In this document: positions 1 through 6,946 of the stretch, piece after piece
Numbering within the stretch: the stretch's first letter is position 1
Layout: each line of letters begins with the position of its first letter
Source: Candidatus Ruthturnera sp.
GTDB taxonomy: Bacteria; Pseudomonadota; Gammaproteobacteria; PS1; Pseudothioglobaceae
Length of the DNA: 11,214 nucleotides
Assembly (NCBI GenBank): GCA_018648985.1
Contig: JABGOT010000069.1
Coordinates: forward strand, 1-11,214
Direction of reading: 5' to 3'
Made by a program: the position numbers and the translations under genes
Notes under the pieces: model-generated
What the model was told of the DNA's origin: nothing
Database searches by the model: none
Seen by the model: only the letters and a program-made list of their open reading frames with translations

Positions 1-496
1 TGTTGTTTCTAACTTCGTCCATCTTGATAACGATCGCTTCAATTTCTTGACCAGTAAGGTATGAGAAATCTTTAACTGGGCGAACATCAACTAATGAGCC
101 CGGTAAGAATGCTTTAACTACGCCAATATCAACTGTAAGACCGCCTTTAACAGCGCCAGTAACAATACCTGTTACCACTTCTTTAGAATTCATTGCAGTT
201 TCAAGTGACTGCCATAGCTTGATGCGCTTCGCATCAGCATGCGACAATAATGTATTTCCTAGGCCATCGTCGATTGATTTTAGAGCGACTTCTACTACAT
301 CGCCTTCTGCAACCTCTAATTCACCTTGTGGATTTTTAAATTCGTCTAGAGAGATGAAACCCTCTGATTTTAGTCCAACGTTTACAATCGCTTTTTCACG
401 ATTAATACTAACGACGGTACCCATTAATAAGGCGCCTACTTTTACGTTTTGTTGTTCTACGCTGTTTTCAAACAGCTCTGCAAATGATTCTGACAT
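1..496 (-). CDS. rpsA: 30S ribosomal protein S1, N-terminal part (runs off the window)
   Basis: Ribosomal protein S1 binds the 30S subunit and unfolds and captures mRNA for translation initiation. Only the first 165 codons plus one base are present; the rest lies beyond base 1. The N-terminus MSESFAELFEN matches the family's 30S-anchoring segment. Residues about 20-86 form the first S1/OB repeat and about 104-165 the second, including the highly conserved AFLPGSLVDVRPV at 129-141. The ATG start at 496-494 gives the usual N-terminus. Only a weak purine-rich AAAGAAGAAAA stretch precedes it, not a clear Shine-Dalgarno sequence. The E. coli rpsA leader is also known to lack a strong one and to depend on RNA structure and S1 autoregulation. 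The cmk-rpsA order is the standard gammaproteobacterial arrangement. The identification is secure. Confidence 0.97.
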   Translation of the reverse strand, partial: MSESFAELFENSVEQQNVKVGALLMGTVVSINREKAIVNVGLKSEGFISLDEFKNPQGELEVAEGDVVEVALKSIDDGLGNTLLSHADAKRIKLWQSLETAMNSKEVVTGIVTGAVKGGLTVDIGVVKAFLPGSLVDVRPVKDFSYLTGQEIEAIVIKMDEVRNN

Positions 497-586
497 ATTT
501 TCTTCTTTGATATTGACCGGTAAATATTCCAACAACGGTATAAGTTGGGTGATTATCGGGTTAGTTTATTTATAAAGCTTAACCGC
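497..586 (-). promoter_or_regulatory. Intergenic leader between cmk and rpsA
   Basis: This 90-base gap is the longest non-coding stretch in the window and lies directly upstream of rpsA. In other Gammaproteobacteria the rpsA leader carries promoters and the RNA structure through which S1 represses its own translation, so a similar role is likely but inferred. Its cmk-proximal end is half of a perfect inverted repeat (573-596). I see no promoter with two good boxes and no U-tract terminator. AT-rich hexamers that could act as a -10 box (for example TTATAC on the minus strand) are present but unconvincing. Confidence 0.4.
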
Positions 587-596
587 TTAAGCTTTA
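573..596. repeat. Perfect 10-bp inverted repeat over the cmk stop codon
   Basis: TAAAGCTTAA at 573-582 and TTAAGCTTTA at 587-596 are exact reverse complements separated by the 4-base loop CCGC. In the minus-strand transcript this forms a 10-bp hairpin that contains the cmk UAA stop (589-587) in its stem. It lies 77 bases before the rpsA start codon. Only two of the ten pairs are G-C, and the 3' flank is UAAAUAAAC rather than a U-tract, so it does not look like a standard intrinsic terminator. It could be an mRNA processing or stability element, or chance in AT-rich DNA. Confidence 0.55.
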
Positions 597-1252
597 ATCA
601 ATTCACTCACTTGAGTGATTACCTTATCAATTGATAACTCAGTGGTATCAATGATTAAGGCGTCTTTGGCAGGTTTGAGTGGTGAGTGTTTGCGAGAAGA
701 ATCCCGCTCGTCTCTAGCCACAACATCCGCTAAGATTTTCGAAATTATACCCTCAGACCCTTGGTTTTGCAATTGTTTTAGGCGTCTATTGGCGCGCTCC
801 TGTGCGCTTGCTGTTAGGAATACTTTAAAGGGTGCCTCAGCAAAAACAACCGTACCCATATCACGGCCATCAGCCACCAAACCAGGGGTTTTTTCAAAGG
901 CTTGTTGGCGCTTTAAAAGTGCAGCGCGAACCACGCCAATTGAAGCGATTTTTGAGGCCATCTCACCTGTTTGCTCGGTACGTAAAACTTTAGATACATC
1001 TTTGCCGTCTAAATACACACTGACTAGCTCGCTATCAGCTTTGGTTTTAAATTCTAAATCAAGATTATTTGCTATTTCTTCCAAGGCAGCTTCATCTGCA
1101 ACATCAACACCTCTAGCATCAACCGCCAATGCAAAAGCACGGTAAATTGCACCAGAATCTAATAAATGCCAACCTTGTTGTTGTGCAATAATACGGGCTA
1201 CGGTGCCTTTTCCAACGCCACTAGGGCCGTCAATAGTTAGAACCGGAATCAC
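587..1252 (-). CDS. cmk: Cytidylate kinase
   Basis: CMP/dCMP kinase transfers phosphate from ATP to CMP or dCMP in the cytoplasm, supplying pyrimidine nucleotides for RNA, DNA and phospholipid synthesis. The 221-residue length is normal. A Walker A loop GPSGVGKGT lies at residues 9-17, the nucleotide-binding DSG-IYR segment at 32-38, the CMP-binding DGRDMGT at 128-134, and the arginine/aspartate-rich lid RDERDSSR at 180-187. The start is GTG at 1252-1250, overlapping the lysS TGA by four bases (GTGA). This start places the P-loop about ten residues in, as in the family. The gene precedes rpsA, its usual partner. Its stop codon lies inside a perfect inverted repeat. Confidence 0.97.
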   Translation of the reverse strand: MIPVLTIDGPSGVGKGTVARIIAQQQGWHLLDSGAIYRAFALAVDARGVDVADEAALEEIANNLDLEFKTKADSELVSVYLDGKDVSKVLRTEQTGEMASKIASIGVVRAALLKRQQAFEKTPGLVADGRDMGTVVFAEAPFKVFLTASAQERANRRLKQLQNQGSEGIISKILADVVARDERDSSRKHSPLKPAKDALIIDTTELSIDKVITQVSELIKA

Positions 1253-2739
1253 TTAGCTTCTGGCCTCATGTGCGGAAATAGTAGCACATCACGAATCGAC
1301 GGTGAATCAGTGAACAACATAACCAAACGATCAATACCAATACCCTCACCTGCCGTTGGTGGCATGCCATATTCTAGGGCACGAATGTAGTCTGCATCAT
1401 AATGCATGGCTTCATCATCACCCGCATCTTTCTCAGCTACTTGGGCTTTAAATCTTGCGGCTTGGTCTTCTGCATCATTCAGCTCAGAAAAACCATTGGC
1501 AATTTCACGACCACCAATAAACAACTCGAAACGATCAGTAATAAATGGGTTATCATCATTACGACGTGCGAGTGGAGATACTTCGGTCGGATACTCGGTA
1601 ATAAAAGTTGGCTGCATTAATCTCTCTTCAACCGTCGCTTCAAAAATTTCAATCTGGGTTTTACCCAAGCCCCAATTACCCTTCACCTGAATGCCTAATT
1701 TTTCAGCGGTTGCTGTTGCATTGGCCTCGTTTAAATCGTCTGCAGTTAGTGTTGGATTGTATTGCAAGATTGAATCAAACACACTGATACGATCAAACGA
1801 TTGTGAAAAATCAAAATCATCACCTTGATAATGAATAGTGGCACTACCGCATACATCCACAGCAATACCGCGGAATAGCTGCTCAGTTAGATCCATTAAA
1901 TCATGGTAAGTCGCGTAAGCTTGGTAGAATTCAATCATGGTGAATTCTGGATTATGGCGTGTTGATAAGCCCTCGTTTCTAAAATTACGATTAATTTCAA
2001 ATACGCGGTCCATACCACCAACCACCAAACGCTTAAGGTAAAGCTCAGGTGCAATACGCAGATACATGCCAATATCAAGCGCATTGTGATGCGTCTCAAA
2101 CGGCTTGGCTGTTGCACCACCAGGGATGGTTTGTAGCATTGGTGTCTCTACTTCGATAAAATCAATATTATTAAAGAAATTACGAATATAAGCCACAATA
2201 GTACTACGCCTTTTAAAGGTGTTGCGTGCATCTTTGTTGGTGATTAAATCAACATAACGCTGACGATAGCGAATCTCTTGATCAGATAAACCGTGAAATT
2301 TTTCAGGTAGTGGTCGTAGTGATTTAGTTAGTAGTTTGATCTCACTAATGCGAATTGACAGCTCACCGACTTTGGTTTTAAACAAACTACCAGTTGCACC
2401 AATGATATCGCCAATGTCCCATTTTTTAAACTGCTCGTTATAAAAACCTTCGGGTAGCTCGTCACGTGTGACAAACAGCTGAATTTGTGCTGACGAATCT
2501 TGTAACGTGGCAAAGCTCGCTTTACCCATAACACGCTTAAGCATCATGCGCCCTGCTACAGACACTTTGATGTTTTTTTCTTCTAGCTCTTCTTTAGAAA
2601 AGCCATCATAATCATTGATAATATCCTGCGCTAAATTGGCTGGCTTAAAATCATTAATAAAAGGATTACCTGCTTCTCGAAGCGTGGCTAATTTTGATCT
2701 TCGTTCAGTAATTAATTTGTTGTCGTCTTGGTTACTCAC
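1249..2739 (-). CDS. lysS: Lysyl-tRNA synthetase, class II
   Basis: This cytoplasmic enzyme charges tRNA-Lys with lysine using ATP. The 496-residue length fits the bacterial class II enzyme. An N-terminal OB-fold anticodon-binding domain spans about residues 58-135, centred on VSVAGRMMLKRVMGKASFATLQD. The catalytic domain follows, with motif 2 FRNEGLSTRHNPEFTMIEFY at 253-272 and motif 3 GEGIGIDRLVMLF at 464-476. The lysine-specific region ELYLKRLVVGG begins at 232. The start is GTG at 2739-2737, overlapping the TPR gene stop by GTGA. An AGAGGA stretch lies about 12 bases upstream of it and could serve as a Shine-Dalgarno sequence. The gene shares a minus-strand run with ccmH, yjbQ and the TPR gene upstream, and couples through another GTGA to cmk. 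Confidence 0.97.
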   Translation of the reverse strand: MSNQDDNKLITERRSKLATLREAGNPFINDFKPANLAQDIINDYDGFSKEELEEKNIKVSVAGRMMLKRVMGKASFATLQDSSAQIQLFVTRDELPEGFYNEQFKKWDIGDIIGATGSLFKTKVGELSIRISEIKLLTKSLRPLPEKFHGLSDQEIRYRQRYVDLITNKDARNTFKRRSTIVAYIRNFFNNIDFIEVETPMLQTIPGGATAKPFETHHNALDIGMYLRIAPELYLKRLVVGGMDRVFEINRNFRNEGLSTRHNPEFTMIEFYQAYATYHDLMDLTEQLFRGIAVDVCGSATIHYQGDDFDFSQSFDRISVFDSILQYNPTLTADDLNEANATATAEKLGIQVKGNWGLGKTQIEIFEATVEERLMQPTFITEYPTEVSPLARRNDDNPFITDRFELFIGGREIANGFSELNDAEDQAARFKAQVAEKDAGDDEAMHYDADYIRALEYGMPPTAGEGIGIDRLVMLFTDSPSIRDVLLFPHMRPEAK

Positions 2740-3401
2740 TGCTTTGTTTTTTCCTCTAGTTCTTGTTGTGCTAATGCTTTTGCTTTAGTTAGGTCATCTT
2801 CAGCTTCGCTGGATTTTCCCATACGCTTAAATAAAGTGCCACGATTATAATAGGCTTGGTAAAAATTTGCATCCAATTCAATGGCTTTATTCAGATCTTT
2901 TAAGGCAAGATCGTCTTTTGCAATTTTCATATAAGCATTACCACGGTTATAAATTGCTGCAATATAGTTTTTGTCTAAAGTAATGGCTTGAGAATAAGCG
3001 TTAATCGCCTCAGTGCTTTTTTCTAACTGATCATAGCAATTGCCTAAATTATTAAACGCACCAGAATCGTTCACATTAAGTGCCAATGCTTTTTCAAAAT
3101 ATTCGATTGCTGAGGCAAAATTATCCTTCTCTTGCTCCATATAAGCCAAACAAAAATAAGCTTCGGCACTATTCGGGTTGGCTTTAATAGCACTAGACAT
3201 GCTCTCGATTGCCAGCTCGTCATTGCCTTGTAATTGATGCAAATTACCTAAACTTAAATGTGCATTGGCTTTTAAGTTTTTATCAGCAGCAGTGTGATTA
3301 AGTAACGCATTCCACGCCTGAATCGCTAAAGACAGATCGCCATTTTTTTGATGTGTATAAGCATCAACCATTAAATTACTAAGCTCTAATTCAGTACTCA
3401 C
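2736..3401 (-). CDS. TPR-repeat protein of unknown role
   Basis: The protein has 221 residues, almost wholly tetratricopeptide repeats. Five well-formed 34-residue units lie at about 44-77, 78-111, 112-145, 146-179 and 180-213, with a degenerate unit at about 7-40. Recognisable cores include AYFCLAYMEQ, AFNNLGNCYDQ, AIYNRGNAYMK and AYYNRGTLFKR. No signal peptide, membrane segment or catalytic domain is visible, so it is probably a soluble cytoplasmic scaffold. The GTG start (3401-3399) overlaps the yjbQ-like stop by GTGA, with no clear Shine-Dalgarno sequence, which favours translational coupling. A C-terminal GTGA links it to lysS. CcmI, the usual TPR partner of CcmH, was considered because ccmH lies two genes upstream. 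CcmI carries N-terminal membrane helices that are absent here, so I do not assign it. Confidence 0.85.
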   Translation of the reverse strand: MSTELELSNLMVDAYTHQKNGDLSLAIQAWNALLNHTAADKNLKANAHLSLGNLHQLQGNDELAIESMSSAIKANPNSAEAYFCLAYMEQEKDNFASAIEYFEKALALNVNDSGAFNNLGNCYDQLEKSTEAINAYSQAITLDKNYIAAIYNRGNAYMKIAKDDLALKDLNKAIELDANFYQAYYNRGTLFKRMGKSSEAEDDLTKAKALAQQELEEKTKQ

Positions 3402-3808
3402 GATAGGGTTATGATCAATTTTCGAGTGTTTTCGCCAGCGCGGTGCTCATATAAAAACAAGCCTTGAAATTTTCCCAATGCTAATTTAGAGTCAATAATT
3501 GGGATGGTTTTTGACTCACCCGTTAGTATTGAGCGAATATGCCCAGACATGTCAAAATCACCTTCATTATTGTGTCGGTAATTTGGGTTAGCATCTGCAA
3601 CTTGAGTTTGAAAATAATCTTCAATATCTAGTAAAACATCTGCGTCTTCATTACCGGTAATCATCAAAGATGCTGAAGTGTGAGCAACAAATATATGACA
3701 CAAAGTATGGTCTTGTGTAGACTCAGCGACAATCGTATCTACCAATTGGGTAATTTCAGTTGCACCTCGATTACGAGTTGTAACCAACAGCGTTTGCTGA
3801 TAGCTCAC
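3398..3808 (-). CDS. yjbQ: YjbQ/UPF0047 family protein
   Basis: This is a 136-residue single-domain protein of the YjbQ (UPF0047) family. Family hallmarks are HTSASLMITGNEDADV at 43-58, with its conserved histidine, the EGDFDMSGHIRSILTG stretch at 82-97 containing a second conserved histidine, and LGKFQGLFLYEHR at 111-123 with the third. These histidines are a likely metal or phosphate site. Weak thiamine-phosphate-synthase-like activity has been reported for some members, but the physiological role is unsettled, so I assign the family only. The GTG start (3808-3806) overlaps the ccmH stop by GTGA. It has a good AAGGAA Shine-Dalgarno sequence eight bases upstream, inside the ccmH 3' end. It lies between ccmH and the TPR gene. 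Confidence 0.9.
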   Translation of the reverse strand: MSYQQTLLVTTRNRGATEITQLVDTIVAESTQDHTLCHIFVAHTSASLMITGNEDADVLLDIEDYFQTQVADANPNYRHNNEGDFDMSGHIRSILTGESKTIPIIDSKLALGKFQGLFLYEHRAGENTRKLIITLS

Positions 3809-4248
3809 TTTAGCAATTCCTTAGCTTTTGATGTGTCGACTGTTTGAGCTTGCGCCACCTTCTTTTTGTTCGATAAAGATCTAATAAAGAAGAATAAGCC
3901 TAGCGCTAAAAATACAAAAGGTGTAAACCATAACAGATAGGTGTTTTTATTAACGGGTGGCTTAAACACTACAAAATCACCATAACGATCAACCATGAAT
4001 TGTCTAATTTCATCATTACTATTGTCTTTAATGATCATTTTTCGAACTTGTTCGCGCAAGTCTTTAGCCAACCCCGCGTTTGACCCACCAATGCTCTGCC
4101 CTTGACAAACCGGGCAGCGAATCTCATCAATTAAAGCACGATAGCGTGTTTCTTGAGCATTGTTTGAAAACTCGTTAGCCTCAATACTTTCTGCATGAGT
4201 TAATTGAATTAAGCAAAATAACAAAATAAAACGAATAAAATGTCGCAT
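3805..4248 (-). CDS. ccmH: Cytochrome c maturation protein CcmH (CycL type)
   Basis: CcmH is a membrane-anchored periplasmic thiol-disulfide protein of System I cytochrome c maturation. It helps reduce the apocytochrome CXXC before haem attachment. The 147-residue protein has a signal peptide (about 1-19, ending THA), the redox motif RCPVCQGQSI with C45 and C48, the following family stretch to about 95 (MVDRYGDFVVFKPPV), and one membrane helix at about 103-123 followed by a lysine-rich tail. It is the short form without the fused C-terminal TPR domain found in E. coli CcmH. The ATG start at 4248-4246 gives the signal peptide directly. No other ccm gene is in the window. It appears to be the first gene of the minus-strand run. 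Confidence 0.95.
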   Translation of the reverse strand: MRHFIRFILLFCLIQLTHAESIEANEFSNNAQETRYRALIDEIRCPVCQGQSIGGSNAGLAKDLREQVRKMIIKDNSNDEIRQFMVDRYGDFVVFKPPVNKNTYLLWFTPFVFLALGLFFFIRSLSNKKKVAQAQTVDTSKAKELLK

Positions 4249-4285
4249 ACAAAAGTAATTTATATAAAAAATTTAATTTTAACCC
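4249..4285. promoter_or_regulatory. 37-base divergent spacer between ccmH and uup
   Basis: This spacer separates two head-to-head genes and is almost entirely A and T. A TATATAAA element around 4261-4268 reads as a plausible -10 box on both strands (TATATA is self-complementary). If it is used, the mRNAs would carry leaders of only about 4-12 bases. No Shine-Dalgarno sequence precedes either ATG. Alternatively, the promoters lie inside the opposing coding regions. No clear -35 box or operator is visible, so this is a positional call. Confidence 0.35.
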
Positions 4286-6136
4286 ATGCCACTTATCACG
4301 CTAGATAATATTTCTCTTAGCTTTTCAGACAAGCCTATTCTTGATGGCGTTAGCTCGACCATTCACAAAGGTGACAAAATCGCACTGATTGGCCGCAATG
4401 GTGAAGGGAAATCAACCTTTATGCGCGTCTTGGCTGGTACGATTATTGCTGATGATGGCAAATTAAAAATTAAAAATGGCACAAAAATTAGTTATCTTGA
4501 GCAAACACCACCTGAAGACAATGAAAAAAACCTGTTTGACATTGTTGCTGAAGGACTAGGTGATACCGGGTTAATATTAAGCGATTACCAACAGCTAATC
4601 AACGACGGAGATCTGGAAGCAGCAAGTGATTTACAAACGCAAATTGATGAGCTTGATGCTTGGCAATATCTACACAAAATTGAAGCCATCTTAAATCGCT
4701 TTACGCTTAATCCTAAGGCTATTTTATCAACACTTTCTGGTGGTTGGCGACGACGCGTTATGCTAGCAAGAGCGCTCATTCAAGAGCCTGACGTACTACT
4801 ACTTGACGAGCCCACCAACCACATGGACATCACTGCTATTCTTGATCTTGAAAGAATGCTAAAAGAATTTCATGGTACTTTAGTACTGATTAGCCATGAC
4901 CGCTCGTTTGTTGCAGGCATTGTTAACAAAGTTTTTGATTTAGATCGTGGCCATTTGTCGGTATTTGATTGTGGCTATAAAGATTACGTCAAACGCAAAG
5001 ACGATCAATTACATGCTGAAGAAATGGCCAATGCGCGCTTTGACAAAAAACTTGCCCAAGAAGAGGTATGGATTCGCCAAGGTATTAAAGCCAGGCGCAC
5101 TCGCAACGAAGGACGAGTACGCTCTTTAGAGGCAATGCGATCTTCTTTTGTTAACCGCCGCAAAAAACAAGGTGGCGTCAAAATTCATTCAGTAGAAGGT
5201 GATGAAAAGCGCGTTTCTAAACTGGTATTTGAAGTCAAAAAAATCAACTATAAAATAGCCGACCTAACCCTGATTAAAGATTTTTCGATGCTGGTATTAA
5301 AAGGTGAAAAAATCGGCGTTATCGGCGGTAACGGCACAGGAAAATCTACTTTTATCAAACTACTATTAGACGAGTTACAGCCCGACAGCGGCTCTATTCG
5401 TCGCTCTAAAACTATCAAGCTGGCTTATTTTGACCAAATGCGTGAAAATCTTGACCTAAATATGAAGGCCATGGATTTTGTTTCTGGCGGGCGTGAGCGT
5501 ATTGATATTGATGGCAAGAGTAAACACATTATTGGCTATTTGCGTCAATTTTTATTTACTGGAAAACAAGCCATGGCACCAATTAGAATGTTTTCTGGTG
5601 GTGAAAAAAACCGCCTAATGTTGGCTAAAATTCTTTCACAACCTGCTAACCTACTTGTACTCGATGAGCCTACGAACGACCTTGATGTAGAAACTTTAGA
5701 ATTACTAGAAGAGATGCTGGTTGACTATACCGGCACTTTAATTTTAATCTCGCATGACAGAACTTTCTTAAACAATGTAGTCGGCTCTACCGTGGTGATG
5801 GATGGCGATGGTGTTATCAACCAATATGCTGGTGGTTACGATGATTATCTTATCCAAAAACAAGATAAACTGGATGAACAAAAATCCAAAACAACACCTA
5901 AAGTAAAACCGAAAAGCAAGCCTGATAGTAAAAAACTCAGCTACAAACAACAGCAAGAACTTAAAAAGCTACCCAATAAAATTGAGAAAATAGAAATAGA
6001 AATTGGCGAAATTCAATTACAATTATCCGACCCTGAGTTTTTCCAGCAACCTGAGTCTCAAGACGCACTGATTAAACTGGCTAGACTAGAGGTAGATCTT
6101 GAGCGTTATTATGAAAAATGGAGTGAATTAGAGTGA
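4286..6136 (+). CDS. uup: ABC-F ATPase Uup
   Basis: Uup is a soluble tandem ABC ATPase of the ABC-F class. It has no membrane domain and acts on ribosomes and, in E. coli, affects precise excision of transposons. The 616 residues match the family. The first cassette has Walker A GRNGEGKST at 36-44, signature LSGG at 150-153 and Walker B LLLDEPTNHMD at 171-181. A charged inter-domain linker spans about 240-310. The second cassette has Walker A GGNGTGKST at 347-355, signature FSGGE at 436-440, Walker B LVLDEPTNDLD at 457-467 and the switch histidine H490. A lysine-rich hinge (about 533-550) leads to a C-terminal coiled coil beginning KKLSYKQQQELKKLP, which distinguishes Uup from EttA and similar paralogues. 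It overlaps the next gene by GTGA. Confidence 0.95.
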   Translation: MPLITLDNISLSFSDKPILDGVSSTIHKGDKIALIGRNGEGKSTFMRVLAGTIIADDGKLKIKNGTKISYLEQTPPEDNEKNLFDIVAEGLGDTGLILSDYQQLINDGDLEAASDLQTQIDELDAWQYLHKIEAILNRFTLNPKAILSTLSGGWRRRVMLARALIQEPDVLLLDEPTNHMDITAILDLERMLKEFHGTLVLISHDRSFVAGIVNKVFDLDRGHLSVFDCGYKDYVKRKDDQLHAEEMANARFDKKLAQEEVWIRQGIKARRTRNEGRVRSLEAMRSSFVNRRKKQGGVKIHSVEGDEKRVSKLVFEVKKINYKIADLTLIKDFSMLVLKGEKIGVIGGNGTGKSTFIKLLLDELQPDSGSIRRSKTIKLAYFDQMRENLDLNMKAMDFVSGGRERIDIDGKSKHIIGYLRQFLFTGKQAMAPIRMFSGGEKNRLMLAKILSQPANLLVLDEPTNDLDVETLELLEEMLVDYTGTLILISHDRTFLNNVVGSTVVMDGDGVINQYAGGYDDYLIQKQDKLDEQKSKTTPKVKPKSKPDSKKLSYKQQQELKKLPNKIEKIEIEIGEIQLQLSDPEFFQQPESQDALIKLARLEVDLERYYEKWSELE

Positions 6137-6774
6137 GTAACAATATTCCTTTAATTGTCGATTTAGACCATACACTAATTGACACTGATCTATTGTACGA
6201 ATCTTCTATAGCAGTACTTAAAAAAAGCCCGTGGCTGATACTGTTGTACCCTTTTTGGTTTGCTAAAGGCAAAGGTTATTTAAAAGAACAACTGGTTAAA
6301 CGCTTTAGTATTGACGCACAAACACTGCCCTATATTCAAGACACGATTGATTATATTATTGAGCGCAAAAAACAAGGCTCACCGATCATATTAGCAACTG
6401 CCTCACATAAAGATTATGCATTTGAAGTGGTAAAGCATTTTCAAACACGTAAGAACAACGAAACCGTCGTTAATAACAAACAAAACTTAGATCTTTTTTC
6501 TTCTACCACCAAAACAGTTAAAGGCAAATCAACTGATAGCTCTTTGTTTGATGATGTAATGGCCAGCAACGCCGACTTTAATTTGTCTTCACACAATAAA
6601 GCGCAAAAGCTTATTGAGCGTTTTGGTAAAAAACAATTTGATTATATGGGCGACCATATGCGTGACTTGCCTGTTTGGGAGGCGTCTAACCTGTCAATTT
6701 TAGTTAATGTGTCAGCGCGAGTCATTAAAAACACACAGCACTTAAACACACTGATTTTATCTCGAAAAAACTAA
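6133..6774 (+). CDS. HAD-family hydrolase resembling the N-terminal domain of HAD-UbiA fusion proteins
   Basis: This 213-residue haloacid dehalogenase-fold protein is probably a phosphatase of unknown substrate. Motif I is VDLDHTLIDTD, with the nucleophile D10 and acid/base D12. Motif II is ATAS at 88-91, motif III lysine is K156 in SHNKAQKL, and motif IV is GDHMRDLPVW with D174 and D178. The LYES and FWFAKGKGYLKEQL segments and the GD-DLPVW ending resemble the HAD domain fused in front of UbiA-type prenyltransferases in many bacteria. No prenyltransferase follows here. Residues about 104-138 are a polar S/T/N/K-rich stretch between motifs II and III that looks like an insertion. The GTG start overlaps the uup stop by GTGA and has GGAG nine bases upstream. 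Substrate is not assignable. Confidence 0.85.
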   Translation: MSNNIPLIVDLDHTLIDTDLLYESSIAVLKKSPWLILLYPFWFAKGKGYLKEQLVKRFSIDAQTLPYIQDTIDYIIERKKQGSPIILATASHKDYAFEVVKHFQTRKNNETVVNNKQNLDLFSSTTKTVKGKSTDSSLFDDVMASNADFNLSSHNKAQKLIERFGKKQFDYMGDHMRDLPVWEASNLSILVNVSARVIKNTQHLNTLILSRKN

Positions 6775-6944
6775 GTCTGCTCTACGATAGAAGACAAAAC
6801 CCACAAGATCAAACCTAGCACACTAGAGGCCACCAAAGTAAAGGCAATAACTTTTGCCAAAGCAAGATGCTTACCCAAAACGCGATTGTTTAAAAACCAT
6901 ACTACGTATGCAATCACAAAAATAAATAAAAAGAATTTAAAAAT
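6771..6944 (-). CDS. Small two-helix membrane protein, probable ATT start
   Basis: The open frame directly behind uvrC encodes 57 residues if started at ATT (6944-6942), or 48 from the GTG at 6917-6915. I do not recognise it. Two hydrophobic segments (about 2-18 and 32-52 of the longer form) flank a basic loop containing NNRVLGKHLALAK, so it looks like a membrane hairpin with the loop in the cytoplasm. The ATT start is preferred for two reasons. A near-perfect Shine-Dalgarno sequence sits six bases before it, and the GTG start would cut the first helix to about eight residues. No ATG exists in frame. The stop TAG (6773-6771) overlaps the stop of the convergent HAD gene. The frame fills what would otherwise be an unexplained 173-base gap. 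Reality of the gene is likely but unproven. Confidence 0.55.
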   Translation of the reverse strand: MFKFFLFIFVIAYVVWFLNNRVLGKHLALAKVIAFTLVASSVLGLILWVLSSIVEQT

Positions 6945-6946
6945 AA

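Noticed and set aside
219..575. 118-codon plus-strand frame opposite rpsA
   Set aside because: It is antisense to the strongly conserved S1 N-terminus and shows no family features.
573..596. Inverted repeat as an intrinsic terminator of the cmk transcript
   Set aside because: The stem is AT-rich and no U-tract follows; transcription probably continues into rpsA.
615..1145. Long open frame of 176 codons on the plus strand opposite cmk
   Set aside because: It is antisense to a clear cytidylate kinase, has no recognisable domain, and is serine/alanine/threonine-rich as expected of a shadow frame.
2736..3401. TPR gene as ccmI
   Set aside because: It has no N-terminal membrane helices or signal peptide, and cytoplasmic TPR repeats start almost at once.
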